DNA of 64,000 nucleotides from Rhizobiales bacterium UBA3584 (lineage in GTDB: Bacteria > Pseudomonadota > Alphaproteobacteria > Rhizobiales > Devosiaceae), in assembly GCA_002375765.1 (NCBI GenBank), contig DFMV01000021.1, forward strand, positions 34,347-98,346, read 5' to 3'. Position 1 is the first letter of the stretch; every line of letters starts with the position of its first letter. A program made the position numbers and the translations under genes. The notes beneath the pieces are model-generated. The model ran no database searches. It saw only the letters and a list, made by a program, of their open reading frames with translations, and was not told the DNA's origin. Positions 47,150-56,396 of the stretch are shown here, one piece after another.

Positions 47150-47713
47150 TTATTGTGGCGCCGCCTCCTCGCCTTCAGATACAGGCGCCTCGACCTCGGG
47201 GGCATTGTATCCCTGGTCGCGCAGTTCGGAGCGCACACGCGACAGGAACTCGTTGCCTGTGTTGCGGCTCCATACCCCAAGCGCCAGTTGAAGGTCTTCG
47301 TTGATGCCCGCATTCTGGCTCAGCAGCTTCTGGCCAACGGGGGTTTCATAAAAACTCACAATCTCTTCGAGTTCTTCGAGAGAAAAGCGAATGGCGTAAA
47401 TGCGGGCGAACTGATTATAGAGCGGATCGCGATTGGTCAGGTAGCCGTCATATACGGTCTGCAGGGCGTTGATCAGCGGATCGCGCAATGAAGGATCTTC
47501 CTGAATCATCAGCCGCATGACCCGCAGGCCCATCTCGACAAGCGTGCGTTCATAGAGCTGGGCTGAATCGGTCATGTCCACATATTCGCGCGCCTTTGCG
47601 AGATGCTCGGGCGAGATCTCCTGTTGCGCATTGGCAGGGGCCACGGCCACCAGCGCGGCACCGGACAGAACAAGCGCCGCTACGAGCCGGCGCAGAGTGG
47701 GCAGGAAAGTCAT
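47150..47713 (-). CDS. DUF2059 periplasmic protein
   Basis: 187 residues with a signal peptide (hydrophobic 8-25, cleaved near ANAQQE) and an all-helical DUF2059 domain (about 35-165) including FARIYAIRFSLEELEEIVSFYETPVGQKLLSQ, the part that defines the family. Function unknown; family members are secreted or periplasmic. The acidic, Glu-rich tail is low complexity. Lies between rpiA and gor, cotranscription with rpiA likely (30-base gap). Confidence 0.88.
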   Translation of the reverse strand: MTFLPTLRRLVAALVLSGAALVAVAPANAQQEISPEHLAKAREYVDMTDSAQLYERTLVEMGLRVMRLMIQEDPSLRDPLINALQTVYDGYLTNRDPLYNQFARIYAIRFSLEELEEIVSFYETPVGQKLLSQNAGINEDLQLALGVWSRNTGNEFLSRVRSELRDQGYNAPEVEAPVSEGEEAAPQ

Positions 47714-47743
47714 TTTGCGTACGGTCCCTTACGAATGATCGGG

Positions 47744-48448
47744 TTAAGATTTCACATGCTCGGAGAGCTTGATCGTCCCCCCGGGCGTAGCAAGATAGGC
47801 GTCGGAACACAAATCGATGAACAGCCCGTGCTGGACGACGCCGGGAATTTCGAGCAGCGCCGAGGAAAGTGCTTTTGCGTCTGAAATACGGCCAAAAGAT
47901 GCGTCCACGATATAGTGTCCACCGTCGGTAACGAAGGTTTCACCGTCGACGTTTTTCCGTAGCGTTCTTCCGCCCAGAGCATTGAATTGCCCCATCACGT
48001 CGGCGATTGCCCGTTCGGTCGCAGCAAGGCCAAAAAGGTTGACCTCGATGGGCAGTGCAAACTTGCCCAGCGTGTCGACAAGCTTGCTGTCATCCGCAAT
48101 CACGATCATGCGCGCCGAAGCCGCGGCAACGATCTTTTCGCGCAGCAGTGCGCCGCCGCCGCCCTTGATGAGCTGAAAATTCCTGTCGATTTCGTCCGCG
48201 CCATCGATTGTGACGTCGAGACCATCGATATCGTCAAGAGTGGTCAGCGGAATGCCGAGCCCGCGTGCCTGCTCGGCGGTCACTTCCGATGTGGGGACAC
48301 ACAGGCACTCAAATCCGTTTGCGACTTCAGCGCCGAGCAGGTCGACAAAGTGTTTTGCCGTCGAGCCGGTGCCGAGCCCGATTCGCATGCCCGAGCGGAT
48401 TTCCGACATGGCCGCCAGGGCCGCACTGCGCTTGAGGTCTTCGCTCAC
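47744..48448 (-). CDS. rpiA: Ribose-5-phosphate isomerase A
   Basis: Interconverts ribose 5-phosphate and ribulose 5-phosphate. 234 residues from a GTG at 48448 preceded by GGGAGA; this gives the standard N-terminus [30 protein letters not shown]. Motifs [27 protein letters not shown] (catalytic Asp), [14 protein letters not shown] with the catalytic Glu, and IADDSKLV are all present. A start 38 codons upstream runs into the moaA promoter region. Confidence 0.94.
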   Translation of the reverse strand: MSEDLKRSAALAAMSEIRSGMRIGLGTGSTAKHFVDLLGAEVANGFECLCVPTSEVTAEQARGLGIPLTTLDDIDGLDVTIDGADEIDRNFQLIKGGGGALLREKIVAAASARMIVIADDSKLVDTLGKFALPIEVNLFGLAATERAIADVMGQFNALGGRTLRKNVDGETFVTDGGHYIVDASFGRISDAKALSSALLEIPGVVQHGLFIDLCSDAYLATPGGTIKLSEHVKS

Positions 48449-48581
48449 GTTCTGAAATCTCCCGGTTTTGCCTCTAGAACGGCAGTTCGGAGCTTGTGTC
48501 AACGCTACCAATGTCGATACCTGCATAGCCGCGCATCGCACGTGGCTTTTCGCTGCGCGCAATAGCGCCTATATTCGGCTG

Positions 48582-49595
48582 ATGACAGATCACTCGACCC
48601 AGCGCCCTCTCGTCGACAGTTTCGGCCGGCACGTCACCTATCTGAGGGTTTCAGTGACCGATCGCTGCGACTTTCGCTGCACATATTGCATGGGCGAAGA
48701 TATGGTCTTCCTGCCCAAAAGCGAGGTGCTCAGCTTCGAGGAAATCCAGGAGGTCATTGGCGCGTTCGTGAGGCGCGGTGTTCGCAAGGTCCGCCTCACC
48801 GGCGGAGAGCCGCTGGTGCGGCGCGACATCATCAAGCTGATCGAAACCCTGTCCGAGAGCCATCTGGCGCGGGGCGAACTCGATGAATTGACGCTCACAA
48901 CCAATGGTAGCCAGCTCGCAAAGCACGCCGGACGACTTGCGGAGCTGGGCATCCGTCGTGTCAATGTCTCGCTCGATACGCTCGATGGTGAAAAGTTTGC
49001 GGCGATCACCCGGCGTGGGCGCCTGCCGCAAGTGCTCGACGGCATCTACGCGGCCCGCGACGCCGGGCTTTCGGTCAAGCTCAACATGGTAGCAATCAAG
49101 GACGTCAACGAAGACGAGATATTGCCCATGCTCGAATGGGCACATTCGGAAGGGTTCGAATTGACCCTTATCGAGGAAATGCCGCTGGGCGATGTCAGCT
49201 TTGATCGTGCCGATACCCACCTTTCCCTGCGAACTGTTCGCGACCGGATCGCAGAGCGCTTTACACTGACCCCGATTGCCAAGCGCACCGGCGGACCCGC
49301 CCGCTATATGCGGGTCGAACAGACCGGCGGCACCATCGGGTTCATCACGCCGCTGAGCCACAATTTCTGTGAAAGCTGCAATCGCGTCCGACTGACCTGC
49401 ACTGGTCAGCTCTATATGTGCCTGGGACAGGAGGATCGCGTCGATCTGCGCGCCGCCCTGCGCGAGGGCGGACCACAGGGTCTCGATGCCGCGCTCGATC
49501 AGGCAATGATCCTCAAGCCCAAGGGGCATGATTTCGTGATTGAACGCCGCTCCGCCCCCGCAGTCGGACGGCACATGTCGGTAACCGGCGGCTAG
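48582..49595 (+). CDS. moaA: GTP 3',8-cyclase
   Basis: Radical SAM enzyme that starts molybdenum cofactor synthesis. 337 residues from ATG 48582. N-terminal cluster Cys29/Cys33/Cys36 in [14 protein letters not shown]-terminal [4Fe-4S] site with [20 protein letters not shown] (three Cys). GGEPLVRRD and [11 protein letters not shown] are conserved. It normally ends in a GG dipeptide, seen here as VTGG. Divergent from rpiA; moaC and other moa genes are not in the window. Confidence 0.95.
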   Translation: MTDHSTQRPLVDSFGRHVTYLRVSVTDRCDFRCTYCMGEDMVFLPKSEVLSFEEIQEVIGAFVRRGVRKVRLTGGEPLVRRDIIKLIETLSESHLARGELDELTLTTNGSQLAKHAGRLAELGIRRVNVSLDTLDGEKFAAITRRGRLPQVLDGIYAARDAGLSVKLNMVAIKDVNEDEILPMLEWAHSEGFELTLIEEMPLGDVSFDRADTHLSLRTVRDRIAERFTLTPIAKRTGGPARYMRVEQTGGTIGFITPLSHNFCESCNRVRLTCTGQLYMCLGQEDRVDLRAALREGGPQGLDAALDQAMILKPKGHDFVIERRSAPAVGRHMSVTGG

Positions 49596-49699
49596 AGCAT
49601 TTCAGCGCTTCTATGAACCGCTTCAGTTGCTCCAAGTCTTTGTTTGGTCGCGTGTCCGAACCGATAAAGTGGCATCCGCTTTATCTGTACACGCTCTAG
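49594..49699. repeat. Rhizobia-type palindromic intergenic element
   Basis: About 106 bases bounded by the inverted ends CTAGAGC and GCTCTAG, with inner inverted pieces (CAGCG..CGCT-like near 49600, GATAAAGTGG / CCGCTTTATC near 49662-49683) and the phrase TCCAAGTCTTTGTTTGGTCGC. The design matches the short mosaic repeats widespread between genes in Hyphomicrobiales. It starts at the moaA stop and ends at the lrp stop, so it separates two convergent genes. The core resembles the shorter copy before yejA. Confidence 0.7.
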
Positions 49700-50172
49700 T
49701 CGCCGACCACGGCAAACTCCAGCGGCAGCGCTGTCGTATACTTGATCTGCTCCATGGCGAAGGACGAGCTGACATCGGAAAGAGCGATCTTGGAGATCAG
49801 CTTTTTATAAAAAACGTCATAGGCCTGAATGGATGGCACGACCACGCGCAAAAGATAGTCGACGTCGCCGCTCATGCGGTAGAATTCGACGACCTCGGTG
49901 AAATCCTCAACCACGGCGGCGAATTTGCGCAGCCAGGCATCGTTGTGCTCGTTGGTCTTGACGGCAACAAACACGGTGACGCCCGCATTGACCTTTTCGG
50001 GATCGAGCACCGCAACGCGGCGCTTGATGACACCCTCCTCCTCCATTTTCTGGATGCGGCGCCAGCATGGCGTGGTGGACAAACCGACCTTACGGCCGAT
50101 TTCCGCCACAGGCATCGTGGCATCCTTTTGCAAAAGCTGGAGAATTTTGCGGTCGAGTTTGTCGAGCGCCAT
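49696..50172 (-). CDS. Lrp/AsnC-family regulator
   Basis: 158 residues. N-terminal helix-turn-helix: LDKLDRKILQLLQKDATMPVAEIGRKVGLSTTPCWRRIQKMEEEGVI; C-terminal RAM ligand domain (about 65-150) with FYRMSGDVDYLLRVVVPSIQAYDVFYKKL. ATG 50172 follows AGGGG; a 35-codon extension overlapping the operator palindrome is rejected. Likely senses an amino acid; the target genes are not obvious here. Divergent from the kinase gene with a 325-base gap. Confidence 0.92.
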   Translation of the reverse strand: MALDKLDRKILQLLQKDATMPVAEIGRKVGLSTTPCWRRIQKMEEEGVIKRRVAVLDPEKVNAGVTVFVAVKTNEHNDAWLRKFAAVVEDFTEVVEFYRMSGDVDYLLRVVVPSIQAYDVFYKKLISKIALSDVSSSFAMEQIKYTTALPLEFAVVGD

Positions 50173-50497
50173 AGAAGCCCCTGAAATAGTATTCTTAAAA
50201 TCAACGAAAATTTCCAGTATTCTGGAAAATCGTCCGCCTCGGCATGGCATTTGACGTGCCAGCATTGCCCGTGTCAAGGCAAACCAATCGGGGTCCGACC
50301 ATGGCCATTTCTCCCCTTTCGGTTACCCGCAGCCGCCCGGCCAGGGAGCTTTCGGCTGAGTATGGTGAAAATTGCGTCTAACTGTCCGGCACGGCTCAAC
50401 GTCCTGTTAACCACGCGTGGCTTAGCGTTAAGCCTCGCGTACGGGTTGGCGGGATTTGCTGACCTGATGAGTAGTTGAGTAGCGTAACGAGAGTTCG
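50173..50497. other. Divergent regulatory region (lrp / kinase)
   Basis: 325 bases without a gene. Contains the palindrome TTTCCAG-TATT-CTGGAAA at 50211-50228, a 10-bp perfect palindrome CCACGCGTGG and next to it GGCTTA-GCGT-TAAGCC (about 50416-50441). These probably form operators for the two divergent genes. Confidence 0.5.
50211..50228. promoter_or_regulatory. Palindrome upstream of lrp, probable operator
   Basis: TTTCCAG and CTGGAAA around TATT form a 7-bp dyad 39 bases before the lrp start. Lrp/AsnC proteins often bind such dyads to regulate themselves. Confidence 0.5.
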
Positions 50498-52021
50498 ATG
50501 GCGTCCAGCCAGCCAAACCGTGCAACCGAAGCGCCGCGTCGGGGAGAATCGCGCCGTACGGTCCAGCGCGCTGTTCTCGACGCCCGCCAGAAGCTGACAT
50601 CAAGCTCGGGCACACGGGTCACTTTCGATTATGAACTGCTGGCCGAGTATGCTGGCGCCCGGCTGACAAGCCTTCTTCCCACACTCGCGCTCCTCAGCAT
50701 CCTCTCGCTTGCCGCCATCTTGTGGATCGATCCGGTCATAGCCGCGCTCTGGGCGAGCGCGGTCGGCATCGCCAATCTGGGCGTCGCCATGATCTGTCGC
50801 GGGTTCCGCAAGCAAGACAATACCAGGTTCAACCCCGGGCGGTGGACGCAAACCTTCATAATCGCCGAAACGATCACGGGCCTGTCCTGGGCCACCCTGC
50901 CTATCCTCACCATTGCAGGCGGCGGAGAAGATATCCAGATCATCATCTTTGCCATGTTGCTGGTCGGCGTTGCAGCAAATGCGGTCGCCACGCGCACGCT
51001 GCCCAGCGCCACGCTGGTCACCACCTTCCCCGGCACGGTGTCGGTGGCGGCCATGCTCATCTGGAGCGGCGGGACGCTCAACTACGCAATGTCGGTTGTG
51101 ACCATCGGGGCGTTCTTTTTCTTCCTGTTTCTCACCCGCCAGCTCTACAAATCCGAAATCGGCAATCTCGAGCATCAATGGGAAAAAGACGCTCTGATTC
51201 TTGAGCTCGAGGAAGCCAGGACGATGTCGGACGAAGCCCGGCGCCATGCCGAGCAGGCCAATATCGCCAAATCGCGCTTTCTTGCCACCATGAGCCATGA
51301 GCTGCGCACGCCGCTCAACGCGATCATTGGCTTTTCAGAGGTTCTCAAATCGGAGCTGCTGGGCGCTCACGCTGTTCCGCAGTACAAGGAATACGCGGGC
51401 GATATCCACGCGAGCGGGCAACACCTTCTGACATTGATCAACGAACTGCTCGATCTCTCGCGCATCGAGGCCGGCAAGTACGACCTCAACGAAGAGGCCA
51501 TTTCGCTCGCCGATATTTCCGACGACTGCCGTCGCATGCTCGAAATCCGGGCCCGGTCCAAAAATGTTGACCTTCAGTTCGAGGCCGGAGACTCGCTGCC
51601 CAAGATCTGGGGCGACGAGCGCGCCGTGCGTCAGGTGGTCCTCAACCTGCTCTCGAACGCCATCAAGTTCACCCCGCAATCGGGCAAGATCGTTCTCACC
51701 GTGGGACGGTCGACCGATGGCGGGCAATTCATTTCTGTTGTCGACAATGGCCCCGGCATCCCCGAGGACGAGATCGAAACCGTTCTGTCCTCATTCGGCC
51801 AGGGCTCGCTGGCGCAAAAGACCGCCGAACAGGGCGCGGGGCTGGGCCTGCCCATCGTGCAAAAGATCATGGATCTGCATCAGGGACGGTTCGATCTGTT
51901 CTCCAAGCTGCGCTTCGGTACCGAAGTGATCGCCACCTTCCCGCGCGCGCGGGTCATGGAAGGCATCGCGCCGGTGGTCGAGCAGCGCAACAGGCTCGAG
52001 ATTTATTCCGAAGCCTCCTAA
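50498..52021 (+). CDS. Membrane sensor histidine kinase (PleC/DivJ-like output)
   Basis: 507 residues. A basic N-terminal tail, then about six transmembrane helices in pairs (about 53-78, 84-101, 118-140, 145-165, 170-190, 195-213), a short coiled coil, a HisKA domain with His267 in FLATMSHELRTPLNAIIGFSE and an HATPase domain ending GAGLGLPIVQKIMDLHQG. The wording of the H box is that of alphaproteobacterial PleC/DivJ/PdhS kinases, which act on DivK/PleD; the membrane part differs. No regulator gene is adjacent, in line with a global role. Assignment to a named kinase is not possible. Confidence 0.85.
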   Translation: MASSQPNRATEAPRRGESRRTVQRAVLDARQKLTSSSGTRVTFDYELLAEYAGARLTSLLPTLALLSILSLAAILWIDPVIAALWASAVGIANLGVAMICRGFRKQDNTRFNPGRWTQTFIIAETITGLSWATLPILTIAGGGEDIQIIIFAMLLVGVAANAVATRTLPSATLVTTFPGTVSVAAMLIWSGGTLNYAMSVVTIGAFFFFLFLTRQLYKSEIGNLEHQWEKDALILELEEARTMSDEARRHAEQANIAKSRFLATMSHELRTPLNAIIGFSEVLKSELLGAHAVPQYKEYAGDIHASGQHLLTLINELLDLSRIEAGKYDLNEEAISLADISDDCRRMLEIRARSKNVDLQFEAGDSLPKIWGDERAVRQVVLNLLSNAIKFTPQSGKIVLTVGRSTDGGQFISVVDNGPGIPEDEIETVLSSFGQGSLAQKTAEQGAGLGLPIVQKIMDLHQGRFDLFSKLRFGTEVIATFPRARVMEGIAPVVEQRNRLEIYSEAS

Positions 52022-52701
52022 ACGGCCCGCAAATCTTCCATCAGCGTTCCAGCCAGCGCAATTTCGGCGTCATGCGGCTCGTCCCGGATGGTCTCCGCAA
52101 GCCCCGCCTGGTACCACTCTTTCATGGCCGGCACGGTCAGGAGCCTTTGTGAATACGCCATGGACTTCTCGCCGAGCTCCAACCCATAGGTCTGAATACG
52201 GAAGGCAACCGGGCAAAAGAACGCATCGACCGCGGTGAACGTCTCACCGGCGAGGAACGGCCCGCCGAACCGCGAAAGCCCTTCGCCCCAAAGTTCGTCA
52301 AGCCGGTCGAGATTGGCTTGCAGCGCCGCGCTGATCTCATGCATGCGCACTCTGACACCCACGTTCATTCCGCAAATGTTGCGCAACGCCGAAAAGCCCG
52401 AGTGCATTTCGGCCGTTGCCGAACGCGCCCAAGCGCGTGCCGCTCGATCTGCCGGCCAGACGCTGGAATGGTCCTCAGCGACATATTCGGTGATCGCCAG
52501 CGAATCCCAGACCGTCAGATCTCCATCCACCAGGCATGGCACGAGGCCGGTGGGCGAGAATTTACGGAATTCTTCGTAGCTGGAGCCCTGGAGAAAGGGC
52601 ACGAACCGCTCATCGAATTCGATGCCAAGCGTCTTGAGCAGGACCCAGGGCCGCAGCGACCAGGAGGAATAATTCTTGTTGGCGATATAGAGCGCGTACA
52701 T
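52018..52701 (-). CDS. Glutathione S-transferase family protein
   Basis: 227 residues: thioredoxin-like N-domain (about 1-80; ALYIANKNYSSWSLRPWVLLK with the SSWS active-site serine, then DLTVWDSLAITEYVAE for glutathione) and helical C-domain (about 90-215). Resembles the subgroup with a Tyr/Ser N-terminal catalytic residue, close to YfcF-type proteins. The natural substrate is unknown. Ends inside the 3' end of the kinase gene (4-base antiparallel overlap). Confidence 0.87.
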   Translation of the reverse strand: MYALYIANKNYSSWSLRPWVLLKTLGIEFDERFVPFLQGSSYEEFRKFSPTGLVPCLVDGDLTVWDSLAITEYVAEDHSSVWPADRAARAWARSATAEMHSGFSALRNICGMNVGVRVRMHEISAALQANLDRLDELWGEGLSRFGGPFLAGETFTAVDAFFCPVAFRIQTYGLELGEKSMAYSQRLLTVPAMKEWYQAGLAETIRDEPHDAEIALAGTLMEDLRAV

Positions 52702-52787
52702 GGCATTTCTCCGTCAAAACAAGCGTCACTTACCGGATTCTGGGCAGATTCCGGAAGCACCAGTCCGAGAGGGTTTCGCGGTTCCGC

Positions 52788-53804
52788 TCAGCCCAGTTTC
52801 TCGTCAACGGCAGCTTCCCCGAAGGTCGCCATGTTCTTGTGAACGTGCAGGGCCGTCTTGCACAGGACGGCCGCCAGTGCAGCGCCACTCCCCTCCCCCA
52901 ACCGCATCCCCAGATTGAGCAAGGGTTTTGCGCTCATCTTTTCGAGCGCGCGCGCATGACCGCCTTCGGCCGAGACGTGACCGAAAAGGCAGTGATCGAT
53001 AGAAGCGGGATTGACCGCATGAGCGATGGCGGCAGCGGCCGTTGCCACAAACCCGTCGACGATCAGCGGCACCTTCTGGTGCCGGGTCGCGATGATCGCG
53101 CCCACCATGGCAGCGATTTCGCGCCCGCCCAGATTGGAGAGAACCTCAAAGGGCGTATTGAGCCGCCCAGCATGACGGGCCAGAGCCCCATCGACGGCAT
53201 CGGCCTTGCGCTTGAGCCCCGCATCATCGACACCAGTGCCGCGTCCCACCCAGTCGGCGCCGGTGCCGCCATAAAGCCCCGCGTAAATCGCGGCTGCGAC
53301 GGTGGTGTTGCCGATTCCCATTTCGCCGATGCACAAAAGGTCGACGTCCCCCGCGATGGCCTCCATGCCATAGGCGATGGTTGCTGCGCAGGTCCGCTCG
53401 TCCATGGCGGGGACAACCGTTATGTCACCGGTCGGCACGTCCAGGGCCAACTCGAACACCCGCAGATTGATTTCATGCAGCGCGCAAATCTGGGAAATTG
53501 CCGCACCACCCTTGGTGAAATTGTTGACCATCTGTTTGGTAACATCAGGCGGAAAGGCCGAAACGCCCTGATCGGTTACCCCGTGATTGGCGGCAAAAAT
53601 GGCAACCATCGGATCTTCGAATGTCGGTTCGGCCTTGCCCTGCCAGCGAGCCATATGCTCGACCAGAAATTCCATCTCACCCAGCGACCCGGCCGGTTTG
53701 GTCAAATGCGCGTCGCGCGCCCGCACCGCCGCAACCGCCGCCTCATCGCCGTCCGGCCCGAGCATCAGGAGATCTTGGAAATCGGTGAAGGCTTGGGCAG
53801 ACAT
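52788..53804 (-). CDS. cobT: Nicotinate-nucleotide--dimethylbenzimidazole phosphoribosyltransferase
   Basis: Makes alpha-ribazole phosphate for the lower ligand of cobalamin. 338 residues from ATG 53804. Motifs: ARDAHLTKPAGSLGEME, FAANHGVTDQGVSAFPP, LCIGEMGIGNTTVAAAIYA and the catalytic Glu in LGMRLGEGSGAALA. A start 40 codons upstream is rejected (cysteine-rich, divergent overlap with cobS). Divergent from cobS; both complete the nucleotide-loop assembly for the corrin genes at the left of the window. Confidence 0.95.
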   Translation of the reverse strand: MSAQAFTDFQDLLMLGPDGDEAAVAAVRARDAHLTKPAGSLGEMEFLVEHMARWQGKAEPTFEDPMVAIFAANHGVTDQGVSAFPPDVTKQMVNNFTKGGAAISQICALHEINLRVFELALDVPTGDITVVPAMDERTCAATIAYGMEAIAGDVDLLCIGEMGIGNTTVAAAIYAGLYGGTGADWVGRGTGVDDAGLKRKADAVDGALARHAGRLNTPFEVLSNLGGREIAAMVGAIIATRHQKVPLIVDGFVATAAAAIAHAVNPASIDHCLFGHVSAEGGHARALEKMSAKPLLNLGMRLGEGSGAALAAVLCKTALHVHKNMATFGEAAVDEKLG

Positions 53805-53869
53805 GGTCGCTCCCGGATTCGAGTGATATGAGGGGCGCTCCTTTTGGGACGAAAAGAGGAAAAACGCAA

Positions 53870-54700
53870 TTGATCGATGCCGACAAGCACAGCAGGACTT
53901 CCAACGCCGGCGCGTCGCCCGCAACAGACGGTGGGGTCATCGCAGACCTAGTCATGGCGCTGCGTTTTTTTTCGCGTCTGCCGACCGGGGGGAGACCTCA
54001 CATCGTCCCCAATCTCGATCGAATCGCGCGTGTGCTGCCACTCGCCAGCATCCTGATCGGGATCGGCCCGGCAATTCTCCTGCTGATCGCCATTGCGGGC
54101 GGCATTCCGTTCCTGTTTGCGGCCATTGCGGCCGCCGCTTGCTCAGCCATCGTGACCGGCGCCATGAGTGAGGACGCCGCAGCGGATTCAGCCGACGGGC
54201 TGTTTGGAGGCGGCACTGCCGAGCGGCGGCTGGAAATCCTCAAGGACAGCCGCCACGGAACCTATGGCGTGCTCGCCATCGTCTTTGTGGTCGGGCTCAA
54301 GGTCGCTGCCCTTTCTTCCCTGGCGGCACATGGCGGATTGGTCGCGGCGTCCGTTTGGCTGGCAGCGGCACTGCTTGCGCGCTCGGGCGGGCTCTATATC
54401 GCCATGACGTTGCCACCGGCGCGCATCAGCGGAGCGTCCGCCGCCGCCGGCAGGCTCTCGCGGAACGCTTTCGGGTTCGGGCTCGTTCTCGCTCTCGTCA
54501 TCGCTGCGGTTCTTGCCGTGCCGTTCGTTGAGCCACTTGGCCTTTTGCTAGGCGCCTCCATCGCCGCAATCATCGCTTTGGGATGGACACGGCTTTGTGA
54601 TCGGCTGGTGGGCGGCCAAACGGGCGATCTCATCGGCGCTTTGCAGGCGCTGCTTGAAATTGCCCTATTGGCAACCTTTATGCGTATGATCGCTGCTTGA
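53870..54700 (+). CDS. cobS: Adenosylcobinamide-GDP ribazoletransferase (cobalamin synthase)
   Basis: Joins adenosylcobinamide-GDP to alpha-ribazole in the inner membrane. 276 residues from TTG 53870, which is preceded by AGAGGA; an ATG at 53828 in the same frame (290 residues) is the alternative but lacks a ribosome site and leaves only 23 bases from cobT. Motifs: ADLVMALRFFSRLPTG, EDAAADSADGLFGG (metal-binding acidic cluster), ILKDSRHGTYG, GQTGDLIGALQALLEI. About seven helices. Confidence 0.92.
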   Translation: MIDADKHSRTSNAGASPATDGGVIADLVMALRFFSRLPTGGRPHIVPNLDRIARVLPLASILIGIGPAILLLIAIAGGIPFLFAAIAAAACSAIVTGAMSEDAAADSADGLFGGGTAERRLEILKDSRHGTYGVLAIVFVVGLKVAALSSLAAHGGLVAASVWLAAALLARSGGLYIAMTLPPARISGASAAAGRLSRNAFGFGLVLALVIAAVLAVPFVEPLGLLLGASIAAIIALGWTRLCDRLVGGQTGDLIGALQALLEIALLATFMRMIAA

Positions 54701-55404
54701 ACGCTTTTGGATCTTTCATGCTGTTTGTTGGTTTCGCCATCCTGATCGTGGTCGGCCTTGCTGTCGCCATCAGCGCCGATGCCGGTGCCGTCTTCGGGCT
54801 GACGCAAGCGCAGACGGCGAGCGCCATTCCGCTCGTGGTGATCGGAACGCTGATTGCCAGCGCCTTGGTGGGACGCCGGCACAGGCTGGGTGAGATCCTG
54901 TCGGGGTTCGTCATCTGGATCGCCATCGGCGGCATTCTGGTGCTCGGTTACACCTACCGAAGCGACCTTGAGCGTATGGGGCAGCGGGTGTTCGGCGCCC
55001 TGCAGCCCGGTGCCGCCATCGTCGACCCACAAACAGGAAACGTTCACGTCTCCCGCTCGTTCGGTGGCAGCTTCAGCATCGACACCCGGATCAACGGCAC
55101 CGAGGTGCCCATGATCTTTGACACCGGCGCCAGCGCCGTTGTCCTGTCCCAAGGCGATGCGGAGGCAGCCGGCATCGATACTGACAGCCTGCGCTATACA
55201 ATTCCCGTTCAGACGGCCAACGGCACGGGCACTGCGGCTCCCATCCGGATCGAGCAGATCGAGGTGGGCAATATCGTGCGCCGCAATATCCGTGCCTTCG
55301 TGGTTGAAGACAGCGCGCTGGAAACCTCGCTTCTGGGCATGACGTTCCTCGAAACGCTCTCGCGCTATACCGTCAGCCAAGACTCCCTGGAGCTTCACGA
55401 TTGA
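54697..55404 (+). CDS. Clan AA aspartic protease, membrane-anchored (TIGR02281 type)
   Basis: 235 residues. Three hydrophobic helices in the first 90 residues, then a retropepsin-like domain (about 110-235) with a single catalytic motif MIFDTGASAVVLS, so it must act as a dimer. Segments RYTIPVQTANGT and SLLGMTFLETLSRYTV complete the fold. Start uncertain: TTG 54697 overlapping the cobS stop, or ATG 54718. Found in many Hyphomicrobiales with unknown substrate; the cobS coupling is probably positional. Its end overlaps the LysR gene antiparallel by 32 bases. Confidence 0.85.
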   Translation: MNAFGSFMLFVGFAILIVVGLAVAISADAGAVFGLTQAQTASAIPLVVIGTLIASALVGRRHRLGEILSGFVIWIAIGGILVLGYTYRSDLERMGQRVFGALQPGAAIVDPQTGNVHVSRSFGGSFSIDTRINGTEVPMIFDTGASAVVLSQGDAEAAGIDTDSLRYTIPVQTANGTGTAAPIRIEQIEVGNIVRRNIRAFVVEDSALETSLLGMTFLETLSRYTVSQDSLELHD

Positions 55405-56299
55405 CCTCCGCTCCCGGAGCGAAGGCTTCAGCCAGGAGGTCAAAGACAATGCGCATTCGCGGGCTGGTGCGCAATTCACGGTGTACGGTGAGCCATACGG
55501 GCGCCGGCAGGGGCTCCATCTGGGGCAGGATGCGCTCGAGGTCCGGGAACTGATCCGCAGCGTCGGCGAAGGTCAACCCGACCCCTAGCCCTCGCCTGAT
55601 CAACTCCAGCCCCACCAGCGAGCTGACGCAGAGCCAGCGAAAGTTGCCACGGGTTACCGGTATGCCGCGCTTATTGAGCTCCTGGTCAACGGCGTCGTCG
55701 GGGGCAAAGCCGACAAAAGGCGCCTCGGCAAGGTCGCTGGGCTGTGTGGGCCGGCCGAATTTCTCGATAAAGGAGGTTGCCGCGTAGAGCCCCACTTCCG
55801 TGTCCCGGCACCGGCGCGTGATCAGATCTTCATGATCGGGCCTGACATGACGAATGGCGATATCGGCTTCCCGGCGCATCAGATCATCGATCGAATTTGA
55901 AGCAATGATTTCGACCTCGATTCCCGGCGCAACGGTATAGAGCTTTTGGAGGATGGGCGGGAGAACATGGGCGGCCAGAATGTCGACCGCCGTGATCCGC
56001 ACCCTGCCCTCCAGCGCCTGCGATTGAGAGGACGCCGTTATGGCAATCCGATCGGCTGCGGCGCCCATGGCGCGCACATGCTCGGCCAACCGCCGCCCAC
56101 CATCGGTCAGCGCCAGCCGCCGCCCCACGCGCTCGAAGAGCAGCAGGCCAAGATCGCCCTCAAGAGCGGCAATCTGCCTGCTGAGCGTGGGTTGTGTCAG
56201 CCCCAAAGCCTTGGCCGCGGCCGAAAGAGAGCCCGCCTCGACGGTCGCGAGGAAGGCGCGCATCTGGTTCCAATCAAAGCCGGGTGGTCTCGTGTTCAT
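55373..56299 (-). CDS. LysR-family transcriptional regulator
   Basis: 308 residues from ATG 56299. N-terminal winged helix: FDWNQMRAFLATVEAGSLSAAAKALGLTQPTLSRQIAALEGDLG; C-terminal effector-binding domain (about 95-295) with VRITAVDILAAHVLPPIL. Divergent from the methyltransferase gene (97-base gap), which may be its target. An upstream in-frame start gives a Cys/Pro-rich tail that reads through the promoter and is rejected. Confidence 0.92.
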   Translation of the reverse strand: MNTRPPGFDWNQMRAFLATVEAGSLSAAAKALGLTQPTLSRQIAALEGDLGLLLFERVGRRLALTDGGRRLAEHVRAMGAAADRIAITASSQSQALEGRVRITAVDILAAHVLPPILQKLYTVAPGIEVEIIASNSIDDLMRREADIAIRHVRPDHEDLITRRCRDTEVGLYAATSFIEKFGRPTQPSDLAEAPFVGFAPDDAVDQELNKRGIPVTRGNFRWLCVSSLVGLELIRRGLGVGLTFADAADQFPDLERILPQMEPLPAPVWLTVHRELRTSPRMRIVFDLLAEAFAPGAEVNREAPGSLG

Positions 56300-56396
56300 G
56301 CAAATATGTATAGCGTTCGTACAAAATTGCGCAATTTCTCTATGAGCCGGATTGCAGTAAACTGGGAACAATGGAGCGGGACTGAGGGAAGCTGCG

